This document shows, piece by piece, positions 45,255-57,560 of a DNA stretch of 64,000 nt. Under the pieces are notes generated by a model. That model did no database searches. It saw only the letters and a list, made by a program, of their open reading frames with translations, and was not told the origin of the DNA. How positions within the stretch are numbered: position 1 is the first letter of the stretch; each line of letters begins with the position of its first letter. The translations under genes and the position numbers were made by a program. Source of the DNA: Thereva unica (Eukaryota > Arthropoda > Insecta > Diptera > Therevidae); the NCBI GenBank assembly GCA_949987705.1, contig OX465283.1:48088953-48152952 (forward strand), read 5' to 3'.

Positions 45255-45655
45255 CGACTAACACCAAAGCGGTTTGTACGGTTGCGAAACATGGAAAGTC
45301 ACCCAATTCACCACCGGGCGGCTACAAGTGCTTATCAACAGATGTCTTCGTCGAATCCTAAAATTCCGCTGGCAAGATACAATTTCAAATGAAGAGCTAT
45401 GGCGCCGTGTCGACCAAGAAAGGATAAACGACCAAATCAGGCGAAAGAAATTGAATTGGATTGGCCACACCTTGCGACGCGAAAACGAGAATCTAGAATC
45501 GGCAAGGATCCCGTCGAGTCGGAAGACGTAGAACAACGTGGAGGAGAACCCTATTACCAGAGGCCGCAACAACTGGAAGATCCTGGTCGGCGCTGAGAGC
45601 TGTCGCGTCCGTTGGAAGGCAATGGTTTCCGCCCTACGTCCCATGAGATATTAAA
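45255..45655 (+). pseudogene. RTE-type LINE C-terminal fragment (5'-truncated)
   Basis: The plus strand reads YGCETWKVTQFTTGRLQVLI then RRILKFRWQDTISNEELWRR...KLNWIGHTLRRENENL, then frame-shifted remains of the TWRR...W.EL...A..R.RW segment. It ends TACGTCCCATGAGATATTAAAGGG followed by A9. These are the RTE C-terminal blocks (YG.ETW...FINRCLR.I...RW...I.N.ELW). Only the last part of ORF2 is present, so it is probably a 5'-truncated copy. The same family is seen at 53265-54400 and 55752-57560. Confidence 0.8.
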
Positions 45656-45659
45656 GGGA

Positions 45660-46225
45660 AAAAAAAATACGAGTGTGCGTAGGACCACACTTTAGAAGTG
45701 TTAACTTCTATGGCTAGTCTAAATGTCCAAATCAATCTTAATACAGGACGATAAGGATTAATATATTTTATTTAGGAATATTCTGTTAAAGTTTATTTAA
45801 TTGTTACTTATATGCACTCCCTCCAAAATGTGTTGCAATGTTTTGGAAATTAAACAAGTTATCTTAAACTTATCACACAAAGATCGGACGATGGATGACT
45901 GGGATAATGTAGTTTTTAGTAAAAATAGTAGATAATACATATATAGTAATAAATACATAGTACATAGTTCATAGGAAAAATGTAGTATACATAGTACTTG
46001 TCGTCGGGTTGATGCAATAGTCACGAAACAGAAATTTTTGCTATTTTAAACATTGTGCAAATATGCAAAAAAGTCATATTATTATATTTAGCCAAAGTCA
46101 CGGATCTAAAATTGGGAATCCACTGGATTCATTTTGAATTTTTTCAGAACATAGTACATAATATGCAGTACATTGTATATAGTACGTAATAGATAATATA
46201 TAATACATAGAAAATAATATAACAT
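45660..46225. other. No gene; TACATAGTA-rich sequence
   Basis: Two patches, 45920-45995 and 46148-46230, are built of ACATAGTACAT-like words. Nothing coding. Confidence 0.5.
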
Positions 46226-46227
46226 AC

Positions 46228-46751
46228 CAGTAGGGAATGGAATTACTGGAAAAACTACTTCTACAGAAGCAGTTCAGTACTTCCACCCAGTACAAAAAAG
46301 GCATTACATTAACACGGCGATGGCCTAGGCTGGGAAGTACTTTTTTTCCCCTTCCATTTGGAAGTACTTATACTACATTTATTACTAAACTCATAATGCA
46401 AAGTTATTATACTGTAAATTTTTATAATATAATTTAGTTGGCGTAGGCGTGAAGGGGTGGGGTAGCTTGAAGTAAAATTAAGCGATTTATATTTATATCA
46501 TAAACATAAATTCAAATATATGTTTATACATTAAAGACATAAAACTTAATGGCTGAGGCAACTGTGATGGTTAACAAAGAAAACGAGCAGCTACGAAGTT
46601 TTTCAACACGCTTTTTGCGCGAAATCAAACGCTTGGTCACCAAACCCATTCTCCTCTGCATTATTTGTAAGTCATTACAGAGAACACTAATTAAAAAAGT
46701 ACTTCCAAATCGACTTCCCACAATAAATACCTGCGATTTTCCCTACTGGGA
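46228..46751. mobile_element. CCCAGTAG-family TIR element C
   Basis: Left CCAGTAGGGAATGGAATTAC, right GCGATTTTCCCTACTGGG. Subterminal GTACTTCC/GGAAGTAC words alternate through it. It belongs to the same family as 5618-6292 and 6966-7380. Confidence 0.65.
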
Positions 46752-46864
46752 TACTACCTCAGATATGTACGTAAAATACAGATGCCCAGTCGAATAGGCG
46801 AAACGCCGAAACGTATTCCATGTCGCCGAAAGCGATTAATCCAAGCAAAAGATTTAAATATTGC

Positions 46865-48030
46865 AGCCATTTAGTTGGCTAGAGCATGGCAACTTTTAGT
46901 CGAGGTCCAGCAACAGACATCAGCGATGGTCACGCGCATTTTTGGTTCGCACCCGTTTCTGGGCACTTGTGCCTATGCAGCTGGCTAGAGCATGGCAACT
47001 TTTGGTTTAGTTCCACATAGAAACAGCAGCGTATAATTCTATGTGTGCGAGGAAAAATAGCCCGCGCTTGGTGGGTGGGATTGGGTTAGAATGTTGCAAT
47101 GCAGAAGCTGCTCTCAGCATTCGTTTTATATTCTCGCGCCGCTTTTAAAATTCATGTCATATTCAGGGGTGCCACTTTGGCTCTATAGAGCCATTTGTGG
47201 CTCTTTATAAAAAAAAACTTTTAAAATTGGCTCTTTGGCTCTTTTTCAACTTAAATGGCTCTTTTGCCTTTTTCTTTCAACTTGATCTTGAATTTTAACT
47301 GATTTGGTTTTTCCTAATTACATACTCGCAAAGAATTTACCATTACTGTTACTGGATAAAAATTCAATATTTGATTTCAAGAATTGAAGATTTTAGAACT
47401 ATCCTACAACTAATTTCTCTGGTCGACCATGCCTCCTACTCGTATGGTAAAGAAGAAGATTTGTTTTTGACATCTTATTGTTCGCGGTTTTCAATGTAAT
47501 TCCTGTTGTGTTTGAATTTGGCTCTTTTTTATCAGCTTTGGCTCTTTTTCTCGGAAAATTTGGCTCCAAAATTTTTTGTTTAGTGGCAACCCTGGTCATA
47601 TTCTCGCACGCCATCGCACACAGCAGCGAATGTATGAATGTATGCAGACCCGCTCTCAAAATCCATGGCATATTCACGCCGCTCTTAGCATTCATTATTC
47701 ATTTCATCCTCTCGCACACATTCGCTGCTGTGTGCGATGGCGTGCGAGAATATGACATGAATTTTGAGAGCGGCGCGAGAATATAAAACGAATGCTGAGA
47801 GCAGCTTCTGCATTGCAACATTCTAACCCAATCCCACCCACCAAGGGCGGGCTATTTTGCCTCGCACACATATAATTATGCGCTGCTGTTTGTAAGTGGA
47901 GCTCAACTAAAAGTTTCCATGCTCTAGCCAGCTTCATAGGCACAAGTGCCCAGAAACGAGTGAACAACAAAGTGCGCGTGTCGCCAACATGTGTCCAGAA
48001 ACGGGTGTAAGCAACAAAATGCGCGTGTCG
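46865..48030. mobile_element. Large fold-back element (palindrome with about 240-bp arms)
   Basis: The arms 46943-47163 plus 47603-47640 and 47725-47985 are inverted copies, sharing TTTCTGGGCACTTGTGCCTA, GCTGGCTAGAGCATGG, ATTGGGTTAGAATGTTGCAA and CATTCGTTTTATATTCTCGC. The left arm is split by a hAT MITE. TTGGCTAGAGCATGGCAACT also occurs twice at the left (46873, 46980). No gene. Transcripts would fold into long double strands. Confidence 0.8.
47164..47594. mobile_element. hAT MITE with perfect 8-bp target duplication
   Basis: Ends CAGGGGTGCCACTTTGG and complement of CAGGGTTGCCACTAAAC. GTCATATT lies at 47156-47163 and 47595-47602. TTGGCTCTTTTT-type words repeat at least six times near the two ends, like hAT subterminal sites. 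It is non-coding and inserted in one arm of the 46865-48030 palindrome, whose other arm preserves the empty site. Confidence 0.92.
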
Positions 48031-48262
48031 CGAATTCTTTGTTTTACCCCCAGCGAAAAAGTGCCAAACGCGCCTAAAGAAGTTAACACTTCAAAAAGAA
48101 CAAAAACAACGAAATTAACCAACAATGCCCTACAACATTCTGAAATGAACTAATAATAGAGTTACCCTTCTAGTTCAGAAGGTGCACTTCTCAGCAGGGC
48201 TGAGAAACATTTACCACTGCAGTCGTGGCATGCAAACATAAAATATTAGATAACATATAAGA

Positions 48263-49900
48263 TCACAAAACATCAAACAGAGAAGCATGCAAAAACAAAA
48301 AGGGAGTGGGGCAGGAAGTCACACGGATAGCTTCACTACTTAGCAGGCTAAACACAATCCTATATTTGTTAGTATTTATGAGTATGCCCATAACCGGTTC
48401 GAACATGCCATAATTAGTATTAGAGAAATAAATGTGCAGGAGACGATCACCTCTCAGGTTGTAGTTATTCACTCTAAAAGACGTGCGGCTTCTTAAGAAA
48501 CCTGGGTCCACCTTATCATTCATCAGCCGATGAACGAATATAACGTTAGCGACCTCGCGATGCTTATGGAGAGAGCTTAAGTTAAGTAATTTAAGTCTGC
48601 TCTCATAAGGCGGAAGAATAAGTGGGTCATCCCACGGGAGATGGCTGAGTGCAAACCGGACAAACTTCCTTTGAACCGATTCTACATTCTACCAGGAGTA
48701 GTAAGGAGACCATACCTGGGAGACGTATTCAAGCAAAGGCCTAGCCAAGGATACGTACAAGTATTTAGTTATGAGAGGGTTGTTGAATTCTTTTGAACAT
48801 CTTTTTATAAATCCCAGGACTGAATTGCCCTTGGATGAGATATAATTGATGTGGGTGGAGAAATCGAACTTTTTTTCTAACCTAACTCCTAGATCGATTA
48901 CAGAGTTAGCGCGGGAGACCTTGTTGTCGAAAAAAGTATAGTCATAAATTATAACACCACGTTTCCTATTAAAAGTCATGATCTCGCATTTACTAATATT
49001 AAGGGCCAGGTTGTTGTTGGAACGCTAGAAGGTGTTTAGGTCTTCTTGCAGAAGTTTGCAATCCTCTATACTCCTTATGTGGCGATACAGTTTCATGTCA
49101 TCAGCATAAATAAGGATTTTACAGTGCCTTAACAGGGTAAATTGATAAAATAAAAAGAAGAGTCCCAAGATGACTGCCTTGCGGGACACCAGAGGACGCT
49201 TCGATGTTTTTAGATTTGACTCCGCGGAATAGAACCTGGTAGGTTCTGTCGGCTAGGTACTACTGGAACCATACTACAAGGGAATGCGGAAAGCCTAATT
49301 TCTTTAGTTTAAGAACAATAATAGAGTGCAGGAGCTTGTCGAAAGCCTTACTGAAGTCTGTATAAACACAGTCAGTTTGGCAACCAGTGACAAAGCCTCG
49401 AACTGTGTGTGAAGAGAACTCGAGAACTCTAAATTAGTAGTAGTGGAACGAGCTGCAAGAAATCCATGTTGGTTTGTTGAGATAAGTCTCTTGCAGATAG
49501 GGGCCATAGCAGAATAAATAATAGATTCGAAGAGTTTTGGTATAGACGATAACTTCGCAATTGGCCTGTAATTAGAGATTTCGTTCTTTCAGCCTTTTTT
49601 ATGGACAGGTATTATAAAAGAGTTCTTCCATAGGGTTGGGAAGCGCTCTTTATTTAAAGATTTTTGAAATAAACATATAAGAGACAGTAGGGTCTCTGCC
49701 CAGGATTTTAGAACAGCTGGAGCGACTCCATCAGGGCCGGAAGAAAAATCTTGTCGAAGTTCATTTATATGTTTCGAGATATCATCCCTGGTTATAGACA
49801 GGGAAAAGTTTTGAGCCGTTTGAGCGATTTGAGGAAGAACGATGCAAAATTGTCACAAATTTCGGCTGAATTAAGACTAAAGGAGTTCTCGTATTGCATG
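48263..49900 (-). pseudogene. CR1-like LINE reverse transcriptase relic
   Basis: Minus strand in order: DGVAPAVLKSWAETLLSLIC near 49745-49680, PVHKKG...ISNYRPIAKLSSIPKLFE near 49605-49525, TNQHGFLAARSTTTNL near 49480-49430, IYADDMKLYRHI near 49085-49115 (catalytic YADD intact), SVIDLGVRLEKKFDFSTHIN near 48905-48850, KGNSVLGFIKRCSKEFNNPL near 48830-48770, and RPLLEYVSQVWSPYY near 48740-48695. DKVDPGFLRSRTSFRV near 48520 is the C-terminal block. Frames shift between blocks and at least one stop is present. The order and spacing are those of CR1-group non-LTR elements. No endonuclease was recognised upstream. Confidence 0.8.
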
Positions 49901-50900
49901 GTGTAAGGGTAATTATCAACTCTTTTCTTTGTGTTGATAAAAATGCTCATACGTGGTATTAGAATGAGGGTATCGATATCTTCTTGCTGCCAGCAGAAGC
50001 ATTGACGGGTTTACTGCTCTACCTACTATCGAATGATGGCTTGACTTTTCTGATGGTAGATTTATAGGAATTTCTTAGGTTACCCAATCGGTAGAATTTG
50101 GAATAAAAAGACAGCATTCCTGTCTGCCGGATCGCGTTGAAAAAAAGCGAAAAAACCCAGCCTTCCTATAATGTTAAATAGTTCTTTTAGCTGACTAATG
50201 AGTAGTCCGAATTGCCGAGAGTTGAAACAACTTCAACCATGTATCACCAATGAGAATTAAAAAATAGATCAAGAAGATAAGATCTTTGCCTTGCTACATT
50301 AGGGATACTTGTAGGGCTATAAACAATTTTACTTCGATTATTGATATCAGCAACGAAATACTGGTACCATTTGAGAACCTCCGCTAGTTTACAGGGAAAA
50401 CCCCACAGGAAAACAAAAAAATCAGTTATTTAGGTCGATCCATACTTATAACGACACCGCACCGATGCTTTCCTTGTCAGTGGCTTCCGTTCACACATCG
50501 CCACATTTTCCGTATTAGTGCTCAATGATATCTTCAGTTTCGCCAGTACATATGTCGCACTGCCTCCATGCGTCTCAACAGCTGGTTAACAGAAAAGTCT
50601 AGTAATAACAAGTCTTTCATCTTCATACAAATTCCCCCCCCCCCCCGTTAGTTGTGTGCGTGAATATATGAACATCATTGCTGAGCAAAACTCAACGCAT
50701 ACTTCATGAACTCGGCGAGACAAAGCCAGATTCTCTCTTTACGATAAACTATGCAGAGCAGAAAAGGAAAGAAAATTGAATCAGCTGTTTTCTTTCATAA
50801 ATCAAAACAAATTAGCAAATATGCAACAATACATTAAGTTTATCCGCATATATACTCATAAAAATGTCCGCTGTTTAGTTGTGTGCAAACGCGTATAAAA
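49901..50900. other. Decayed LINE remains
   Basis: 49910-50130 may still be the CR1-like element (RLGNLRNSYKSTIRKVKPSF-like reading on the minus strand). 50583-50629 is an inverted near-copy of 51096-51142, part of the R1-like LINE. A C13 tract lies at 50635-50647. Confidence 0.4.
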
Positions 50901-51009
50901 GGGTGTCTTCGAAAATGCATCACTGCGGTATCACTGCAATATTCAGCCACAGAGTTCTAATTGCTGAATATTGCAGTAATACCGCAGTGATGCATTTTCG
51001 AAGACACCC
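50901..51009. mobile_element. 109-bp near-perfect hairpin MITE
   Basis: GGGTGTCTTCGAAAATGCAT continues as CACTGCGGTATCACTGCAAT and ATTCAGC, and the right half is its complement with one or two differences, over 47 bases. The loop is about 15 bases. AAA stands on both sides. It interrupts the R1-like LINE relic. Confidence 0.85.
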
Positions 51010-52090
51010 AAACTGTTGCATTCTCTCTCTGATAGCCTGACATCGTCATTTGAAGAACTTGTGCATCTAGCTGATCGCCTTTCACTCATTAACTATATGA
51101 AGATGAAAGACTTGTTAATTTCTAGACTTTGGTTAACAGTTATTGAAGTGGGGAAAGTACTCCTCCTTGCGGGGTACATCTGTTGGCGGCCCTTCGAACA
51201 GTCGCAGTCGCCAAGGCTTGAGCTCACCATCCTACCGGTAAAAATTTGAAGTACCAGCGATGCCTCGATCCTCAGCTTTTGCCAAGGCCAGAGTAATGGC
51301 GACCAGGAGCAAGTTGTTAAACGCTCCCTCTATGTATGCACGTTGTCATACGCTCCCTAATGTCTTTGACTTGGAGTGAATTTTCTATGGTTGAAGCGCT
51401 GCGCCCCAGAGAGTTTCGAGGTTGGAATGGTCTGCCTCAGATATAATTTCAATTATTAGCCTTTCTAGAGTCTCCAATAAAAAGATGATAGGCTGATTGG
51501 CCTCAAGTCTTTGGGTGTTGTATGGGAGGGTTTTCCTGCCTTGAGTATAAAGACAACTTTTACCTCTTTCTAACTAGAGGGAATAGAGTTAATTTAAAGG
51601 TATCCGGTAAACATGGCCTGCAACCAGGGCATGATATGACTAAACGTGGGTTGCAGTTATGCCGTCAGGGCCTGGTAATTTATAGGGCTGGAAGGTGCTT
51701 ACAGCCCATTCAATTCTCGCTCTGTTTATGATGGATCTGACCAGCTATGGTGAGGCTGGAGGGTTTAGAGCGATGGTTGTGTGTCTTGGTACTACTCGGG
51801 GAATGGATGTCCATGAGTGGTATTAGAGATTCTCCGCTTGAGTCTGTCGAATTGCCGTTTTCTTTGCGTCAGTAACTAAGCATTATTGGCGCTTTAGTAA
51901 GTATTTTACGTAGCCTTGAGGCTTCCAACCTTGACTCGATATTACTGCAAAAGGTAGTTTGGCTTTCCTTACTGCCATTTTGTATCTATTAAGCTCCGAC
52001 TTATAGCAAGTCCAGAAGATGTCCAGCATTTCCTCTCTGTTTTAGTAACAAAGAGGTCATTTTCCTTGTTACAGATTGCAAGCCTTTTTA
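51010..52090 (-). pseudogene. R1-like LINE reverse transcriptase relic
   Basis: Minus strand: VVFILKAGKPSHTTPKDL then RPISLSSF near 51560-51490, LRQTIPTSKLSGAQ near 51440-51400, and TVNQSLEINKSFIF near 51140-51095 after a broken PQGGVLSPLLW-type box. DDVRLSERMQQF lies at 51040-51015, just before the hairpin MITE. KAGK..........RPISL.SF..K..E is the signature of R1/LOA-type elements. Many stops and frame changes. Upstream parts to about 52080 are too decayed to name. Confidence 0.65.
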
Positions 52091-53260
52091 AATTTAGTTT
52101 ATTAAAATATTTTGGGGATTGCAATCCCATTATTTCTAATGGCGACCCCCAGGTTGATAAACAATGCTCTATCGAAAGTCGTGAAGATATTTAGAGCAAT
52201 CAGACCAGACTCACCAAAGCAGTATATACCTTTGTCGACAAGCTCTGTGAAACACACAAGGTGCTCACCATATTGCTGGAAAACTTCATGAATATAATTT
52301 AATACTAAGATATATAAAAAATTTACCACCTACCAGCAAGAAAATTAATCTTCAACAAGTATCGATCAACTATCTTCAACCCGCAAGAAAAAACCGCCAT
52401 AAAATAAAATTCTATTCATAACTAAGAAAAAAGTTCTTGGCAAGTTTTTCTTAAAATTTTCTCGGTTGATAACTTGCATCATTAAGTATCTTCTTCCAAC
52501 ATTAATGTACTGTGGACTTCAACCTCTAGGATTCAAGTATCATGGTAGATATATCTCCACGACGGTACTTGCTATGTATGACCTTTTTTCTTGTTCATCT
52601 TTTATTCAAAAATAGCAAGCGACGTTTTAATTTTTTACTAGGGTCATTGGGAAAGTTTAAAGATATTGTCAGACTTGATTATTTCGATGCAAAAACTTGA
52701 CATGGTCAGAGTTGTTTTTAAAGGCATTCATCACAATCCTAAAGTTGGTATTGTAGTTGTTTTTTATGCAGATATTTAACATATTTATATACAGTACAAA
52801 ATGTACACTTTAATGTGAAAAATCCATATTCATAAATTAAAGAATTAAGTCTCCAAATTGGTTGATGGTAGAAGCAGCAGTTTTATTATGATTATGAAAA
52901 ATTGTTTCGCTTCAATGGCACACAGCCAAGGATTTTTGGGCATAATCCAAAAAGCAATTGCTTAAAATTAGTCACACAGTTCTCCACTTTAGTTTGAAAA
53001 TATAGTTTTAACAGGTCAGAATTTTATAGTATGCTTCATAGCCATGAGAAGAGTTCTTGGTCGTTCGCTGTATTTAATTTAATAAAAAATATGCGAAAGT
53101 GAAGTGAGGGTCTCATAAATATTAATTCGTTAGGATCACATTGATTTTTTTTGTGAGAATACTTCAAAGCAGTTACATATGTAAGAATCTAATGAAGCAG
53201 GACGAAGCAGCTGATGGACCATTTTCGTCCAAATCTGAGTGCCAGAAAAAAAATATCTTC
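52091..53260. other. No recognisable gene
   Basis: 1.2 kb of AT-rich sequence without domains or paired repeats. Confidence 0.45.
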
Positions 53261-53264
53261 TTGC

Positions 53265-54400
53265 TTTATGCTCCTTCAAGACCTCATGGGACATAGGGTG
53301 GGAACAGTTGCCCTACAGCGAACTTTGTTTTGTGCGACAGCTCTTAACTCTGACCAGGATCGCTCAGTTGTTGCGGCCTCTGTTGGTAAAGTCCTTCTCC
53401 ACGTTTTTCTAGGTCTTCTGACTCGACGAGATCGTTGCGGATTCCAGTCAAGGGCCTGTTTGGCTAGATTTTCGTTTTCTCGTCGCAAGGTGCGATCAAC
53501 CCAATTGAATGTACTTAGCCTGATTTGGTCGTCTATACTTTCTTGGCCGGCACAGCCAATTCTTCGTTTGAAATTCTATCTTGCTAGCGGACTTTCAGGA
53601 TACGACGTAGGCATCTGTTAATGAATACTTGTAGGCACTCGGTGACGAATTGAGTGACTCCAAATTTCGCAACGTACAAAAGAACTGCCTTAACGTTGGA
53701 GTTGAACAGCCGCAATCTGGTGTTAGTTGAGATCTCCGCAAACAGATATCATCCGCATAGTCGAGATCCTTAAGGCGGTCTAGCAGATGTCATTTATTAC
53801 TATATGAAATAGTAAAGACGAAAGTAGGCATCCTTGTCGTACTCCTGAACTCACATCAAAGCTGTTGGATAATTTTCCATTTTGGAGAACTCTGCATTTG
53901 GAATTGTTATATAGGGCTTTTATCAATTCTATTATTTTATCGCCGGAGCTAACCAAGTCGAACGCTTTCTCATAGTCGACGAGAGAAAGATACAGAGGGA
54001 TCGGAATTCAGTAGACTGCTCCACTATGACTCTCAAGGTGTTAATATGATCAATACATTAGCGGCCCTTCCTGAATCCGGCCTGCTGCCTTCTAAGCGTC
54101 CGGTCTACTGCCTCTCTTATCCTAGATAGTAATATATGGGACCAAATTTTGCCCACAGTAGACAATAAACAGATGCCTCTCCAGTTATCGCATATTGTTA
54201 GTTCCACCTTTTTGGGTATTGTGACTCTGGTACTTTCCGTCTAATACTCCGGAAATGTACAGATGGAACACCTATTTCCAGGACTGGCTGAAGCGCATCT
54301 GCTATGAAGCTTGAATCTTCTTTCAACAATTCTGGCTTTTCCATCTGCACTCGTTAAAAATGGTTAAAAACTGTACCGCAATTCTATGTCACTTAAGGTG
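53265..54400 (-). pseudogene. RTE-type LINE, internally deleted copy
   Basis: Minus strand: ICDNWRGICLLSTVGKI near 54195-54150, DRTLRRQQAGFRKG near 54110-54070, SLYLSFVDYEKAFDLV near 53990-53945, ALYNNSKCRVLQNGKLSNSF near 53915-53865, SGVRQGCLLSSLLFHIVIND near 53855-53795, then a jump over the YADD and linker parts to FVTECLQVFINRCLRRILKV near 53650-53590 and MRRENENLAKQALDWNPQ near 53485-53440. The end is CCATGAGGTCTTGAAGG near 53270. Internal deletion plus frame changes make it dead. Same family as 45255 and 55752. Confidence 0.82.
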
Positions 54401-55750
54401 CCGGTGTTCGCCCGTTGTAAGGCCATTTTTTATATTTACTCGGCGTGAACGCAGAAACTGGCATTAGCACAGAATCAAACCTTTCACTTATGCCACTGAT
54501 GGATGATGGAATCTATCGGGAAGAAAGCCTTTTTTTGTAAATATGGAAAACTGTAGTAGTTTGGTTTGCTTCAAAAGTATAAGAATCTTACGAAGAGAAA
54601 TTTTATTTAGTTATAAATAAATAACGAAATGCTAGTTACGTTAAGGGTAACGATTTTCAATAGATTTTAAATGATGATTCAAACTACCATTACTGCCATT
54701 TGCGATCAAATAAACATATCTTCTAAATATTCAGCGACATAGTCGTGTCTCCTTAGAATATTCCCCCCCAAAAATAAAATTTGCTCATCTCGTTAAAATC
54801 ATCCTATCCAAAGCCCAATAAATAAATACCTCTCCGTAGTTTACTATTCGGCGTCATTCATCACCACTTTGCAATTTACCTTTTCAATTATTAGAAAGAA
54901 AGAAAGACAGGGAATAATTAGTTAGTAGAGTGCTATCACACGTAAGAAGTCCCCTGAGCCCCTTGACGCCGCCATTCTAGCAAACTAAACAGCAGCTGTT
55001 AAAAGTGAAAAGGAATCAGTCAAATCGTCAAATTCGCCCCTGTTTAAAATATCTCTCCAACAGTGGAGCCATCCGCCGCGCAGATAAATGGCCTCAATTA
55101 TTGACAGTGTTGTTAATGTACGCTCGTTTGAAATATCCGTCGAGTATTTATTAAACTTTTTTCTACACCCCCTCGGCTCTAGAGCTCAAGCATTTTCCCA
55201 GGGAATTTCTAATTTCAACACAATACGCGGGTGTATAAGTGAAAGTGCCTTAACGAATGGGGATGAAATGGCGGATAATTCTGGAATTGGTTTCCACTGA
55301 AATGTACTCTCGAATGGAAAAGGTAAATTGGTGATGAATTACCAATTGAATACGAAGCAGTACTAAAGGCCAAATCTAAATTACGATACTGTTTTTCAAG
55401 TATAATCTTTCTCCAATTTATCTTGCCTGCATGGGGGATGGGGCGGCGGTGGAAAGAAATTTATACCTTTCCACTTCTTTAAGCAGAAACATTTAAAATG
55501 AAGCAAAAAAAACAAACCCGGGAAAAATTTAGACTCTTAGTTCCAGTTTGGACGGCGTCAATGTTTTAGCCATCAGGGTTTTTTTTTGTTGAGGAGGTGA
55601 ATGGCGAAGCTGTGAACTGATTGCGATTTTGATTGCGAATTTTATCCATTAATAAGCAGTTAAGAATATTTAATAATTCCCAAAACCACACAATAATTCC
55701 TAAGCCTGATTTTTTAACTACCATATTTTTTATGTTGCTACGATTCGGCA
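54401..55750. other. No recognisable gene
   Basis: 1.35 kb without supportable coding sequence. Confidence 0.45.
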
Positions 55751-55751
55751 A

Positions 55752-57560
55752 ACAATGCATGGGGACCGGAGGGATAACACGACGACGACCTTTGCTTTTC
55801 GAACAAGGGCACGAATCGGGTCGTGGGATGTGAGAACACTGCTTGCTGAGGGACGGCTGGATGAAGTATTCAACGAGATGAATCGATATAAAATCAAGAT
55901 CATGAGACTTAGCGAGACCAGATGGCCCGATGCGGGGAACTTATCTGCCCAAATAGTGAGTCCTTCTTATATTCTGACAGAAACGAAACTGAAAGCCGAA
56001 GGAATGGCGTTGGCGTGATACTCACCAAAGAAGCCAAGTCCAGCCTCATTAGCTGGTAACCAGTTTCTGATTATTACCATGCGCCTGCGTACCAAACTAA
56101 ATACTAAGGCAGTCCAATGCTATGCTCCAACTGAAGACGCAGAGGATTGCATCAAAGACGAGTTCTATATGCGACTGAATGAGGTTTTTCGCTCTATTCC
56201 AAGGGGAGACATCATTGTATTAATGGGTGACTTAAACGCACAGGTCGGCCGTGACAACAACCTGCCTTGAGCACACAATTGGAAATCAAGGCCTAAGCCA
56301 AATTACCAATAACAATGGTGAGCTTTTCGTTGACTTTTGTAGTTCCCACCAACTCATGGTAGGTGGAACTTACTTTTGTCACAAGAAGATACACAAAGAG
56401 ACCAGGGTATCGCCCGATGGCAGAACGAGAAATCAGATAGATCACGTAGCCGTCAGCCGCAAATGGAGAGCTATTCTGGAAGATGTCAGGAGTTTCAGGG
56501 GAGCAAACACCGGAAGCGACTACCATTTGGTTGTAGCAACTATTCGCCTTAAAATCGCCGCAATCAGCAACGTTCAACACTATGCTATAACCCGTAGACG
56601 GTTTAACGTAGACCTTCTGCGAGAGAGCGTTAAAAAGCGAGAATTTGCTGGAAACCTGCAACAAATATTAAACCAGCAAACCGCTTCTGACGACACAAAT
56701 ATTGAAGGACTGTAGAAAACGACAAAATATTGACGGCTACGGAAACGAGCATCGGTTATGTCCAAAGAAACACAACCTGGCAAAAAATAGAACGCTGGAG
56801 GACCCTCAAAAATAATGTAAACTCTACAAGCGACCAGGAAAGACGTCCCCAACTTGAACGGGAATACTCCCAACTATACCGGGAAGTAAAGAAAAGCGTC
56901 CGGCGTCATAAAAGGCAGCAGATAAATGAGATCGCAGAAAAAGCGGAAAACGCGGCAAACACAGGCAGCAGTAAGGTGCTGTACCACTAACAGTTCTCGG
57001 GAAAGATGGAGAGATTACTTCTTCGCCGCCCTGAATGGTTCACTTGCACACGATCTTCAGGAAAACAGTAACAATGCACAGCCAATAAGAATCACCAGCC
57101 GGGACTCATGCAAGACGGAAATAGTAACCGCAATTCATGCGATGGCCAATGGTTAAGTAGCTGGCGGTTAATATGAACTTTACATGGCAGGCACTACGGC
57201 GACGTGAACTGCTTGATAAAATAATAGAATTGATAACAGCCCTTTACAACAATTCCAAATGCAGAGTTCTCCAAAATGGAAAATTATGCGTCAGCTTTGA
57301 GGAGTACGACAAGGATGCCTACTTTCGCCTTTACTATTTCTTATAGTAATAAATGACATCCTTGTCGGCGCTCTAGATAATAGAACATGCATCATACAAT
57401 GGGGTTTGCTAGACCGCCTTAAGGATCTCGACTACGCCAATGATACCTATCTGTTTGCTGGCCCACGCCCGCGCTTACAAGTTTTCATCAACAGATGCCT
57501 GCGTCGTATCCTAAAAATCCGCTGACAAGTGGATGCTGCCCTATGTCCTATGAGGGATTA
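55752..57560 (+). pseudogene. RTE-type LINE with endonuclease and deleted RT
   Basis: Plus strand: RIGSWDVRTLLAEGRLDEVF near 55812-55875, KIKIMRLSETRW, then CYAPTEDAEDCIKDEFY near 56118-56170, DIIVLMGDLNAQVGRD near 56208-56257, and QIDHVAVSRKWRAILEDVRS with GSDYHLVVATIRLK at 56430-56560. These form a nearly complete APE endonuclease broken by two frame changes. A linker (EREYSQLYREVKKSVRRHKR at 56850-56910) follows. The reverse transcriptase is mostly deleted: AIHAMANG jumps to NNSKCRVLQNGKL, then to LDRLKDLDYANDTYLF at 57408-57455. There the catalytic YADD has become YAND, and the sequence goes on to VFINRCLRRILKIR. The end ATGTCCTATGAGGGATTAAAG matches the family's 3' end. Confidence 0.83.

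Noticed and set aside
47399..47970. Frames of 88-102 codons in the palindrome and hAT MITE
   Set aside because: They cross element boundaries and repeat arms on both strands; no protein similarity.
50901..51009. miRNA gene
   Set aside because: Hairpin size fits, but the GGGTGTC/GACACCC ends and AAA flanks fit a MITE better; no small-RNA evidence is available.
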